The notes below the pieces were generated by a model. That model saw only the letters and a program-made list of their open reading frames with translations, searched no databases and was not told the origin of the DNA. This document shows positions 1-7,602 of a stretch of DNA of 64,000 nt, piece after piece. The stretch's first letter is position 1. Each line of letters starts with the position of its first letter. Made by a program: the position numbers and the translations under genes. Location of the stretch: the NCBI RefSeq assembly GCF_904846155.1, contig NZ_CAJGZP010000001.1:3340289-3404288 (forward strand), in the 5' to 3' direction. The stretch is from Psychrobacter fulvigenes. GTDB lineage: Bacteria; Pseudomonadota; Gammaproteobacteria; Pseudomonadales; Moraxellaceae.

Positions 1-517
1 TCATATCATAGGCTTTGGCAAGCTTAGTAATCCGCTTACCAATGTCACCGATACCAATCATACCGATGGTTAAGCCCTCAAGGTCAATGGCCTCAGCATC
101 GATGATGTCGGCTAGCCCCTTCTCCTTCCATTCGCCACTTTTAACTTTGTTGTGATAACGGATACTGGCACGCATGGCGCTGAGTAGTAGCATCATGGTG
201 TGCTCGGCGACGGTGGCGCTGGCAAAATCTGGTGCGTTGAGGAGCTTGACGTCGTGGTCTTCGCAGGCTTGTTTGTCAATGTGGTTGGAGCCGACAGAGA
301 GGAGTTGAATGAGCTTGAGATTGGGTAGCGCCTCAATCACTTCACGCTCGATACGTAGGGAGCCGTTAATCATGATGTCGGCATCTCGACAGCGCTCAAT
401 GATGGTTTGATTGTCTTGTGGGGTTTCTTCAAAGGTGACGTAGTCGGTTATTTTTTTGGGGGTAGGTCGCTCTAGGCCGGTAGCAAATCTTTTTTCATCG
501 AGTAATACGGCTTTCAT
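1..517 (-). CDS. D-2-hydroxyacid dehydrogenase (SerA/LdhA superfamily), 3' part outside the window
   Basis: The first 172 codons of an NAD-dependent D-isomer-specific 2-hydroxyacid dehydrogenase. The ATG is at 515-517, with an AGGAGT-like ribosome site just upstream on the minus strand. The N-terminal substrate-binding half is visible (NAPDFASATVAEHT, the conserved catalytic-domain segment). It is followed by the start of the Rossmann fold with the dinucleotide motif GIGDIG (about residues 156-161). The catalytic Arg/Glu/His residues lie beyond the window edge, so the substrate (phosphoglycerate, lactate, glyoxylate or other) cannot be assigned. It is divergent from avtA. Confidence 0.85.
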   Translation of the reverse strand, partial: MKAVLLDEKRFATGLERPTPKKITDYVTFEETPQDNQTIIERCRDADIMINGSLRIEREVIEALPNLKLIQLLSVGSNHIDKQACEDHDVKLLNAPDFASATVAEHTMMLLLSAMRASIRYHNKVKSGEWKEKGLADIIDAEAIDLEGLTIGMIGIGDIGKRITKLAKAYDM

Positions 518-673
518 GAGGTACTCCTTTTTTAGTAATAGCTCTTTTATTTAGCACTTACTATATAAGGCTTGCGGCTGACGATGTGTTAGCGTTTGTT
601 AGAAATCGGACAAGCTCTTGTATATTCAGGTCTACACCAAGCAAGGTTGTTTACTCACCTTGTCCCCCTCATT

Positions 674-682
674 TGCTATAAT
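674..682 (+). promoter_or_regulatory. Extended -10 promoter element of avtA
   Basis: TGCTATAAT matches the extended -10 consensus TGnTATAAT and lies 47 bases before the avtA ATG. No good -35 hexamer is present at the usual spacing, which is typical of extended -10 promoters. This is motif recognition only. Confidence 0.5.
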
Positions 683-729
683 GGCGCCACTTTATCAATT
701 AATAACCTCCTACACCTCACGGTAACCTT

Positions 730-2076
730 ATGAAATTCTCAAAATTTGGTCAAAAGTTCACCCAAACCACTGGCATCTCACAATTGATGGACGATCTGGG
801 CGATGCACTAAAAAGCGATCAGCCGGTCAATATGCTCGGCGGTGGTAATCCTGCCAAAATTGATGCGGTGAACGAGTTGTTTTTGCAGACTTACCAAGCG
901 CTTGGCCATGACAGTAACGCTAGTGATCCTGATAGTAGCGCCATTATTAGTATGGCGAATTATTCCAATCCGCAAGGTGATGCTGAATTTATTGATGCCT
1001 TAGTTGGCTTTTTTAACCGTCATTATGATTGGAACTTGAGCGCGGAAAATATCGCCCTGACCAATGGCTCGCAAAATGCTTTTTTCTTCTTGTTTAATCT
1101 GTTCGGCGGGGCCTTCAGTGATAATAAGCTTGATGAGCATGGTCAAGATAAAGACAGCCAGTCTGTAGACAAATCCATCTTGCTACCGCTTGCCCCTGAA
1201 TACATTGGCTATAGCGACGTGCACATCGATGGTCAACATTTCATGGCAGTCCTGCCGCATATCGATGAAGTCACTCATGATGGCGAAGAAGGCTTCTTTA
1301 AATATCGGGTGGATTTTGAGGCATTAGAGAACTTGCCTGCGCTCAAAGAAGGTCGCATCGGTGCCATTTGCTGTTCGCGCCCGACTAACCCAACGGGCAA
1401 CGTGTTGACCGATGATGAAATGGCACACTTAGCCGAGATTGCCAAGCGCTATGATGTGCCGCTGATTATCGATAATGCTTACGGTATGCCCTTCCCTAAT
1501 ATCATTTATTCAGACGCGCATCTGACGTGGGATGACAATACGATTCTTTGCTTTAGTCTCTCCAAGATTGGCTTGCCAGGCGTGCGCACTGGCATCATCG
1601 TCGCGGCTCCTGAAGTGATCGCAGCGGTCAGCGCCATGAATGCGGTAGTCAATCTAGCTCCTACCCGCTTTGGTGCTGCCATTGCCAAACCATTGGTGCA
1701 GAATGACCGTATCAAGCAGCTATCGGACAATGACATCAAGCCGTTTTATCAGCAGCAAGCAAAACTGGCTGTGAGACTTTTGAAAGAAGCATTGGGTGAT
1801 TATCCATTGATGATTCATAAGCCAGAGGGCGCTATATTCTTCTGGCTGTGGTTTAAAGACTTGCCGATTACCACGCTTGAGCTATACGAGCGTCTCAAAG
1901 AAAAAGGCACGCTCATCGTACCAAGTCAGTTCTTCTTCCCTGGTGTTGATATTAGCGATTATCAGCATGCGCATGAATGTATTCGCATGAGTATCGCCGC
2001 GGATGAGCAGACGCTCACTGATGGTATTGCAGTGATTGGAGAAGTGGTAAGAGCGCTTTATGATGAGGCTAAGTAA
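730..2076 (+). CDS. avtA: Valine-pyruvate aminotransferase AvtA
   Basis: PLP-dependent class I/II aminotransferase that interconverts valine plus pyruvate with 2-oxoisovalerate plus alanine in the cytoplasm (alanine/valine synthesis). The protein follows the E. coli AvtA pattern closely from its N-terminus (KFSKFGQKFTQTTGI, then MLGGGNPAKI) to FFPGVDISDY near the C-terminus. The PLP-anchoring lysine is K279 in SLSKIGLPG, and SRPTNPTGNV and IDNAYG are the cofactor-contact motifs. At 448 residues it is about 30 longer than E. coli AvtA, mainly through an acidic, low-complexity insertion around residues 130-150. It is monocistronic and followed by a palindromic repeat at 2145-2220. Confidence 0.95.
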   Translation: MKFSKFGQKFTQTTGISQLMDDLGDALKSDQPVNMLGGGNPAKIDAVNELFLQTYQALGHDSNASDPDSSAIISMANYSNPQGDAEFIDALVGFFNRHYDWNLSAENIALTNGSQNAFFFLFNLFGGAFSDNKLDEHGQDKDSQSVDKSILLPLAPEYIGYSDVHIDGQHFMAVLPHIDEVTHDGEEGFFKYRVDFEALENLPALKEGRIGAICCSRPTNPTGNVLTDDEMAHLAEIAKRYDVPLIIDNAYGMPFPNIIYSDAHLTWDDNTILCFSLSKIGLPGVRTGIIVAAPEVIAAVSAMNAVVNLAPTRFGAAIAKPLVQNDRIKQLSDNDIKPFYQQQAKLAVRLLKEALGDYPLMIHKPEGAIFFWLWFKDLPITTLELYERLKEKGTLIVPSQFFFPGVDISDYQHAHECIRMSIAADEQTLTDGIAVIGEVVRALYDEAK

Positions 2077-2144
2077 AAAGTCTTAGAAACTTTAATCGTA
2101 AAAAAAGCTAATGTTATAGTTGATACACTGTCAAACCGATACAG

Positions 2145-2220
2145 TGCTACTGGGATAAATTTTATGCAGCCTCTGGAGTGCGAAGCGCACAGCAAGCAAG
2201 AAAAATTTGTACCAGTAGCA
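2145..2220. repeat. REP-like palindromic element, copy 1
   Basis: A 76-base unit that begins TGCTACTGG and ends CCAGTAGCA. The arms continue as complementary A/T-rich blocks (ATAAATTTT against AAAATTTGT), and a smaller internal hairpin is present. A second, closely similar copy lies at 28631-28704. Both copies sit just downstream of a plus-strand gene in an intergenic gap, as REP/ERIC-type elements do. Confidence 0.8.
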
Positions 2221-2255
2221 AGGCAATGTAAACGTATCGATTTTATTTCGAATTG

Positions 2256-2263
2256 ACTATAAC
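2256..2263. repeat. Left target-site duplication of the IS256-family element
   Basis: ACTATAAC directly abuts the left end of the element. The identical 8-mer recurs at 3566-3573 directly abutting the right end. Eight bases is the usual duplication for IS256-family insertions. Confidence 0.85.
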
Positions 2264-3565
2264 GAGCCCATCCCAGATTCTGTGTAACTGCCCTTTAGAT
2301 TAAATGCTTACTAATACGGTCATCAAACATAATCATAAAGCGATTCAAAGCAGACGTCCAGTTACGGATTGGCATCGACCACTTTTTGGATGCCTGCTGA
2401 GTTGCTAAGTACACCACCTTGAATGCTGCCTGATCGGAGGGAAACACCTTACGCTTATTCACCGCTGTTCGAATGACACTATTTAGCGACCCTATCGCAT
2501 TGGTGGTGTAAATGACTTTTCTGATGTCTTTAGGGTTCTCAAAGAACACCGTTAAGCCCTCCCAGTTATTGCGCCACGACTTAACTACGTGCGGGTATTG
2601 TGTACCCCAAGTCTCATCGAACCTCTCAAGGTTAGCTTTTGCAAGCTCTATAGTATTAGCATCGTAGATGGCTTTTAAATCAGCGGCTACCGCCCTTTTA
2701 TCCGTCCACGGTACGAACTTCATTGAATAGCGCACCATATGCACGATACACAGCTGAACCTTGGCTTTGGGGTAAACGGTGTTGATGGCATCAGGAAAGC
2801 CCTTTAGACCGTCAACACAAGCGATTAAGATGTCTTGTACCCCACGGTTTTGTAGCTCAGTGAGAACGCCTAGCCAGAACTTAGCGCCTTCATTCTCTGA
2901 GAGCCACATGCCAAGCAGCTCTTTTTTACCATCAAGTCCCACACCCAGCGCCAAATAGATCGCCTTGTTGATGATCTGCTTGTCTTGACGTATCTTCACA
3001 ACGATGCAGTCCAAATAGACGATAGGATAAACACTACTCAGCGGCCGGTTCTGCCAAGCGGTGATGTCCTCTAATATGTTGTCCGTGACTCTTGAAACCA
3101 AGCTGCTTGAAATGTCAACATCGTAGAGCTTTTTGATACTCTCTACAATCTCGGTGGTGGTTTGACCTTTGGCGTAAAGGAATATGATCTTGTCATCAAG
3201 GCCACTAATACGGGTTTGATGCTTACGCACTAAGGCAGGTTCAAAAGCGCCATCACGGTCTCTTGGGGTGGATATCTCAAGATCGCCTGTGTCACTGCGG
3301 ACGGTCTTTTTAGTGTGCCCGTTGCGCTTATTAGGTTTATCCGCCTTCTCATGTTTGGGATAGCCAAGATGGTCTTCCATCTCGGCTTCAAGAGCGGTGT
3401 CGATAAACGACTGCATGAGCTGCTTCTGAAAGTCTTTGATGTCATCGAAGCTGTTCATACTACCAGCCATTTGCTCGGCCAGTTTCTTGATATCGGATTG
3501 GTTAGTCATTGCTTATTCTCCTGTTAGGGGATTATAAGCAGTTACACACTTTTTAGGAAACTCCC
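2264..3565 (-). mobile_element. IS256-family insertion sequence, 1302 bp
   Basis: The ends are defined by the flanking 8-bp direct repeats ACTATAAC. The terminal 28 bases are imperfect inverted repeats that share 18 positions, including the perfect inner block TGTGTAACTGC (2281-2291 and the complement of 3538-3548). The element holds a single transposase gene that fills almost all of it. It lies between avtA and the small membrane gene at 3591. The intact ends and target duplication point to a fairly recent insertion, although the transposase may be catalytically impaired (see findings). Confidence 0.9.
2295..3509 (-). CDS. IS256-family (mutator-type) transposase, probable catalytic Glu to Gly change
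   Basis: A 404-residue transposase of PF00872 type. The N-terminal region has the typical segment around LGYPKHE and RNGHTKKTV, followed by STPRDRDGAFEP. The catalytic acids Asp167 (YLDC) and Asp233 (CVDGLKGFPDAI) are present at the positions known for IS256 itself. The C-terminal motif that normally reads NAIES reads NAIGS here: the codon at 2490-2492 encodes Gly340 where the third catalytic acid (Glu) is expected. Full length is otherwise conserved with no frameshift. The protein may therefore be inactive, or the element may rely on another copy in trans. Confidence 0.93.
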   Translation of the reverse strand: MTNQSDIKKLAEQMAGSMNSFDDIKDFQKQLMQSFIDTALEAEMEDHLGYPKHEKADKPNKRNGHTKKTVRSDTGDLEISTPRDRDGAFEPALVRKHQTRISGLDDKIIFLYAKGQTTTEIVESIKKLYDVDISSSLVSRVTDNILEDITAWQNRPLSSVYPIVYLDCIVVKIRQDKQIINKAIYLALGVGLDGKKELLGMWLSENEGAKFWLGVLTELQNRGVQDILIACVDGLKGFPDAINTVYPKAKVQLCIVHMVRYSMKFVPWTDKRAVAADLKAIYDANTIELAKANLERFDETWGTQYPHVVKSWRNNWEGLTVFFENPKDIRKVIYTTNAIGSLNSVIRTAVNKRKVFPSDQAAFKVVYLATQQASKKWSMPIRNWTSALNRFMIMFDDRISKHLI

Positions 3566-3573
3566 ACTATAAC
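3566..3573. repeat. Right target-site duplication of the IS256-family element
   Basis: ACTATAAC, identical to 2256-2263, immediately follows the right inverted repeat. Confidence 0.85.
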
Positions 3574-3576
3574 AGT

Positions 3577-3607
3577 AAAAAACGGACTCATTAATAGTCC
3601 GTTTTTT
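3577..3607. terminator. Bidirectional hairpin terminator
   Basis: ACGGACT and AGTCCGT pair around a 7-base loop (3582-3602). The hairpin is flanked by A and T runs, so it can act in both directions. The stop codon of the leftward gene (3591-3593) lies inside the loop. Confidence 0.7.
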
Positions 3608-3980
3608 TATGACGTGTGATCACTGATTTGGGTTTATTGGTGGTCTGAAAAATGGTCGTCCATTTATGAAGCGCATGAAGTACATAAGGCAGCAGGCACG
3701 TATTAATCAAATCATGCAAGCTTGCCTTTATATCTACGCTACTTAATGCCAAAAACCCTCTCGGTCTAATGATATGGCGGTTGTCCAAATACTCTCCCAA
3801 TAGAGCAATGCCCGTCACCACGACTAAAGCCATGAATGACCTGATGCTTTGCTTTTTAATAATTGGTAGTAGCAGAATCAGGCACAGCACATAGACCCCG
3901 ACGCCGACATAGATATGCAGAGCATCTTTGGCCAGTCCAGTTATCTCAATGACATTTATTTTGAAGGTATGGAAATCCAC
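3591..3980 (-). CDS. Small integral membrane protein of unknown function
   Basis: A 129-residue protein with two or three hydrophobic segments (about residues 22-40, 46-62, and a weaker one around 92-105). A basic tail (TTNKPKSVITRHKKTDY) probably sits in the cytoplasm. I do not recognise a family with certainty. The arrangement of ALLGEYLDN between helices recalls small VanZ-like or phosphatidate-related membrane proteins, but no diagnostic motif is present. It is a single gene between two strong terminators, just outside the IS256 insertion. The reading frame is intact, so the IS did not disrupt it. Confidence 0.6.
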   Translation of the reverse strand: MDFHTFKINVIEITGLAKDALHIYVGVGVYVLCLILLLPIIKKQSIRSFMALVVVTGIALLGEYLDNRHIIRPRGFLALSSVDIKASLHDLINTCLLPYVLHALHKWTTIFQTTNKPKSVITRHKKTDY

Positions 3981-4040
3981 TACTCTCTCTCAAGCTTGTA
4001 GTTTGTTAGGTCAGTCATTATTCTTAGAGTTGATAGCAGT

Positions 4041-4092
4041 AAAAAGGGACAATATGATAACCTTGATAGGCTATCGTATTGTCCCTTTTTTG
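4041..4092 (-). terminator. Strong terminator downstream of the triple-RidA gene
   Basis: The long arms AAAAAGGGACAATA and TATTGTCCCTTTTTT, extended by GATA/TATC pairs, surround a short loop and are flanked by A/T runs. It lies between the stop at 4179 and the start of the next leftward gene at 3980. Confidence 0.8.
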
Positions 4093-4178
4093 TCTAACTT
4101 ATCTGTTCAGCTATTAGAAATATAAAAACTGGCTCATGTGTCATTTAATCAAGTTTTCTTGTCAAACTTACCTAGTTA

Positions 4179-5444
4179 TTATACTGCTGGTGGCGTACCT
4201 TCAGCGTTTGATAGTACAGCATCAATCTGTACCAGTGCATCCATGGGAATGGCTGATACACCAATGACCGTTCTGGCAGGTAGATCACTATTAAAAAAGG
4301 TTTTATAAACCTCATTTATCGCATCGATATCTTTGATGTCTTTGAGCTGGATAGTGACCTTTACGATATCGTCCATCACGTGATCGATACTTTCTACAAT
4401 GGCTTTGATATTTTTCAGGCACTGCTCTGCCTGTGCTTTCACATCACCTGCAACAGTTTCACCAGTTTTGGCGTCAATAGGCAATTGAGCTGAGAGGTGA
4501 TTGTAATGAGAGAATGCGACAGTCTGTGTTGATAACGAACTCTTTGGCGCATTATCTGTATTGTTGGCTTTTATGACGATGCCATGTCTGTCTTCGATCT
4601 CTTGTGGCGGCGTACCATCTCCGTGCGATACAACGGCATCAACCTGTACCAATGCATCCATAGGTAAGCCTGATGCTACTGTGACTGTGCGTGCAGGAAC
4701 ATAACCCACCGTTCTAGCGATAGCCGAGTCTGGAAAGAAAGTGCTGTAGACTTCATTCACCGTATCGATATCCGAGAGGTTTATCAGGGAGATATTGATT
4801 TTAACAATATCATCAAAAGGTACATCAATACTCTCTAAGATGGCTTTGATATTTGTTAGGCATTGCTGCATTTGCTCTTTGATACCACCCGCAACTATTG
4901 CATCTGTTTTTGGATCAATCGGTAATTGCGCTGAGATATTATTATAGTGAGAAAAAGCGACCGTTTGTGTCGATGCGGGGTTGTTAGGGGCATTATCTGT
5001 ATTACTTTCTACTTTTACCAAGTCGCATGGCTCTTGCGGATGCGTGCCCTCACCGTTTGAGATGATGGCATCCATTTGTACCAAGGCGTCATCCATCGGC
5101 AGTGCTGCCACGGCGACGACGGTACGCGTAGGCAAATAGCCTTGGAAGAATGCAGCATAAATCTTATCCACAGCTTCAAGGTCTGCGATATTTTTTAGAA
5201 ATATATTAATTTTGATGACATCGTTCATGGTATGGTCGATGCTTTCTACGATGGCTTTGATATTATCTAAGCACTGTGTTGCTTGCGCTTTTATGTCATT
5301 TGCCACCACCTCTTTTGTATCAGGTCTTACAGGCAGCTGCGCTGAGATATTATTGTAATGAGAAAATGCGACTGTTTGGGTCGATAGTGAACTTTTTGGG
5401 GCACTGTCCGTGTTTCTTGATACTTTTATAATAGTGTCACTCAT
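4179..5444 (-). CDS. Protein with three tandem RidA-like (YjgF/UK114) domains
   Basis: A 421-residue protein built of three RidA-fold repeats, roughly residues 9-135, 146-280 and 294-420. Each opens with TDNAP...STQTVAFSHYN and runs through KINI/KVTI-type strands. Each then has the arginine-bearing strand RTV (LPTRTVVAV, PARTVTVAS, PARTVIGVS) and ends in ALVQ-DA. The arginine corresponds to the one that binds the imine/carboxylate in RidA (Arg105 of the E. coli protein). The usual SGQ segment is replaced by ISAQ in all three. RidA family members hydrolyse reactive enamines/imines such as 2-aminoacrylate, and normally one domain forms a trimer. Here a single chain could fold as an intramolecular pseudo-trimer. 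No signal peptide is seen, so it should be cytoplasmic. It is monocistronic, and its exact substrate is unknown. Confidence 0.85.
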   Translation of the reverse strand: MSDTIIKVSRNTDSAPKSSLSTQTVAFSHYNNISAQLPVRPDTKEVVANDIKAQATQCLDNIKAIVESIDHTMNDVIKINIFLKNIADLEAVDKIYAAFFQGYLPTRTVVAVAALPMDDALVQMDAIISNGEGTHPQEPCDLVKVESNTDNAPNNPASTQTVAFSHYNNISAQLPIDPKTDAIVAGGIKEQMQQCLTNIKAILESIDVPFDDIVKINISLINLSDIDTVNEVYSTFFPDSAIARTVGYVPARTVTVASGLPMDALVQVDAVVSHGDGTPPQEIEDRHGIVIKANNTDNAPKSSLSTQTVAFSHYNHLSAQLPIDAKTGETVAGDVKAQAEQCLKNIKAIVESIDHVMDDIVKVTIQLKDIKDIDAINEVYKTFFNSDLPARTVIGVSAIPMDALVQIDAVLSNAEGTPPAV

Positions 5445-5588
5445 GTCATCTGATTCCTTGTTTGATAGTATTTTGTATGGGTATTAATGTATTCCCTGAC
5501 ACCCAACTTCATTTTTTAGCTTGTGCAATACTTATAATGCCTAAAAATACGCCTGTCTTAACCTGCTTTAAAATAAAGATACCTTGAA

Positions 5589-5626
5589 CTCAAAAAGCCG
5601 CAGGGGTATCCGTGCGGCTTTTTGAG
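5589..5626 (-). terminator. Urease operon terminator
   Basis: CTCAAAAAGCCGCA and TGCGGCTTTTTGAG pair around a short loop, 37 bases after the ureG stop on the minus strand. It is symmetric, so it may also act on plus-strand transcripts. Confidence 0.85.
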
Positions 5627-5662
5627 TATAGATTACTAAGAGATTTACGTTGTTAGTAGCTA

Positions 5663-6301
5663 CTAAGCTTTGGCCGCCAGTTTTTCTGGGCGACGCTCAG
5701 GCAACATGCCTTTATCTAAGATAAAGCTGATAATTTCTTCAACGCCTACACCGTCATACAAGTTGGTGAAGATAAAGGGACGCTCGCCGCGCATTTTTTT
5801 GGAGTCGCGCTCCATCACATCAAGTGAGGCATGCACATACTCAGCGATGTCGATTTTATTGATAATCAACAAGTCTGACTTAGTAATACCTGGGCCACCT
5901 TTACGAGGTATCTTGTCACCAGCAGCGACGTCGATGACGTATAAAGTTAAGTCAGAAAGCTCTGGACTAAAGGTAGCGGCCAAGTTATCACCACCAGACT
6001 CTACCAATACCAGCTCTAGATCTGGATGACGCTTTTGTAGCTCATCAATCGCCGCTAAGTTCATAGAGGCATCTTCGCGAATAGCGGTATGCGGGCAACC
6101 GCCAGTTTCTACGCCAAGAATACGGTCAGCAGGCAATGCATCGTGCTTTAATAAAAAATCAGCATCTTCACGCGTATAAATATCGTTGGTGACAACAGCA
6201 ATTTCATAATGGTCTTTTAGAGCACTACATAACTGACGTAATAGAGCCGTTTTACCAGAGCCAACTGGTCCACCAACGCCTACTCGTAAACAATGTTTCA
6301 T
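5663..6301 (-). CDS. ureG: Urease accessory GTPase UreG
   Basis: A 212-residue SIMIBI-class GTPase that powers nickel delivery to the urease active site together with UreD, UreF and UreE. The P-loop is GPVGSGKT near residues 11-18. The metal-binding Cys-Pro-His motif is seen in [13 protein letters not shown]. The guanine-specificity motif is NKID. It is the last gene of the ure operon, 50 bases after ureF, and is followed by a strong terminator. Length and motifs are normal for the family. Confidence 0.97.
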   Translation of the reverse strand: MKHCLRVGVGGPVGSGKTALLRQLCSALKDHYEIAVVTNDIYTREDADFLLKHDALPADRILGVETGGCPHTAIREDASMNLAAIDELQKRHPDLELVLVESGGDNLAATFSPELSDLTLYVIDVAAGDKIPRKGGPGITKSDLLIINKIDIAEYVHASLDVMERDSKKMRGERPFIFTNLYDGVGVEEIISFILDKGMLPERRPEKLAAKA

Positions 6302-6350
6302 GGATAATCTTCCTTATATAAAATCTAAGCTGTTATAAAATTAAAAGCCA

Positions 6351-7058
6351 TTAGCTTCGGAACAGTCTTGAATACTGGGTTTCATGTTGCGCACTACCAA
6401 GCGCCAAACTAGGCATAATTGGCCCTAGCTCCTCGTCATCGAGCATGAGCGCAGTATCAACGGCAGCCACCAATTGTGGACGCAGTTGCTCGTTTAGACG
6501 TTGCGCGGCAGTATGCCCTAGTGGCAAAGCCTTGCACGCTGCGGCGAGCTGGTTTTCGAGCCAAGCCCACGCAAAGCCCAGTAGGCTTTGACGTATAGGT
6601 ATATGACGCTGATAGGCAGCCCAAGCAAACACGGTGACATAACCAGGCTCGTCTGGCAATTGCGCATGCCCTTGTCCTGCTTTTGGCTCCAAGTCCAAAC
6701 TAGTAAGCAAACGCACCAACGCCAGCCCTAGTCGGATATCTTCATCACCAAGCTCGGAGGTCTCACGATTGGCATGAATCCACTCATTCCAATAGGCAAT
6801 ACTCTCACTATCACTATTTGCCCAGCCAGTGTGCAGCCGTGCTAATACGGGTAGCTCACAGCGCGTCAAGCCATCAGCAAGCACGCCTTCTAGCCATTCG
6901 CCAAGCTCTTGCTCGTTATTTACCCAACCCAGCTCAAACGCACTCTCTAAACCCTGTGACCAAGCGAATGCACCGATTGGCAAGGCAGGACTAATCAATT
7001 GCATTAGTCCAAGCAATGCCAGATCGCTAACTGTACTTGCCTGCTCATTAGTGTGCAT
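6351..7058 (-). CDS. ureF: Urease accessory protein UreF
   Basis: UreF (235 residues from the ATG at 7056-7058) acts as the GTPase regulator in the UreD-UreF-UreG nickel-loading complex. LMQLISPALPIGAFAWSQGLESAFE is the family's N-terminal signature, and LPLGHTAAQRLN lies in the C-terminal half. The open frame extends 38 codons further upstream inside ureE, but that extension is Thr/His-rich out-of-frame ureE sequence. MHTNEQAS, overlapping the ureE end by 11 bases, is the sensible start and indicates translational coupling. Confidence 0.92.
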   Translation of the reverse strand: MHTNEQASTVSDLALLGLMQLISPALPIGAFAWSQGLESAFELGWVNNEQELGEWLEGVLADGLTRCELPVLARLHTGWANSDSESIAYWNEWIHANRETSELGDEDIRLGLALVRLLTSLDLEPKAGQGHAQLPDEPGYVTVFAWAAYQRHIPIRQSLLGFAWAWLENQLAAACKALPLGHTAAQRLNEQLRPQLVAAVDTALMLDDEELGPIMPSLALGSAQHETQYSRLFRS

Positions 7059-7581
7059 GGTTGTGATCGTCATCATGGGAGTGTCCGTGGTCGTGTGAGT
7101 GATCGTGGCCATGTGAGTGCTCACGACCAGCCTGTGCATAGGCACCTGATTCTGGATCAAATGGTGCTTCATGATGGGTCAAAGTTGCCCCCAACAATTC
7201 CGCCAGCTCCTCTAACACATAATCTGGTGGAAACCGTACCCAATGACGACCGTCTGCATCCATCCCCAAAGCAAGCGTTACGTGACGGTTACCTAAGTGG
7301 TAGCACAGTCGCCCTAATGGTAGACCATCTTCGATATACGCTGTCGTTACTGGCTCATCAGCAGCACAGACCTGAATCACTTCACCGCTATTGGCTTGCA
7401 ATAAATCGCCATGACGTAATACAGGACCACGGTCAAGGAACAAACCCACGTCGCGATCGTTATCAGTGGTTGCCTTGAGGCGACCACGTATACGTAGCTC
7501 ATAAGGCAGGGTCAAGGTGTCATACACCTCGACCTGACCTGCCTGAGCACTGCTATCTATTCTCTGTGTTAATTCAAGCAT
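7048..7581 (-). CDS. ureE: Urease accessory nickel chaperone UreE
   Basis: A 177-residue metallochaperone that delivers Ni2+ to the apo-urease complex. The N-terminal peptide-binding domain and the metal-binding domain (GRLCYHLGNRHVTLALG, with the conserved His in GNRH) are present. The C-terminus is a long histidine-rich tail (HSHGHDHSHDHGHSHDDD and onward) of the type that binds several extra nickel ions. It overlaps ureF by 11 bases and lies 21 bases behind ureC. Confidence 0.96.
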   Translation of the reverse strand: MLELTQRIDSSAQAGQVEVYDTLTLPYELRIRGRLKATTDNDRDVGLFLDRGPVLRHGDLLQANSGEVIQVCAADEPVTTAYIEDGLPLGRLCYHLGNRHVTLALGMDADGRHWVRFPPDYVLEELAELLGATLTHHEAPFDPESGAYAQAGREHSHGHDHSHDHGHSHDDDHNHAH

Positions 7582-7602
7582 ATTTATATCCTTGCAGACA
7601 AT

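Noticed and set aside
6829..7478. Plus-strand open frames opposite ureE and ureF, His-rich in part
   Set aside because: They are reverse-strand shadows of the ure genes; composition follows the real genes' codons and no ribosome site is present.
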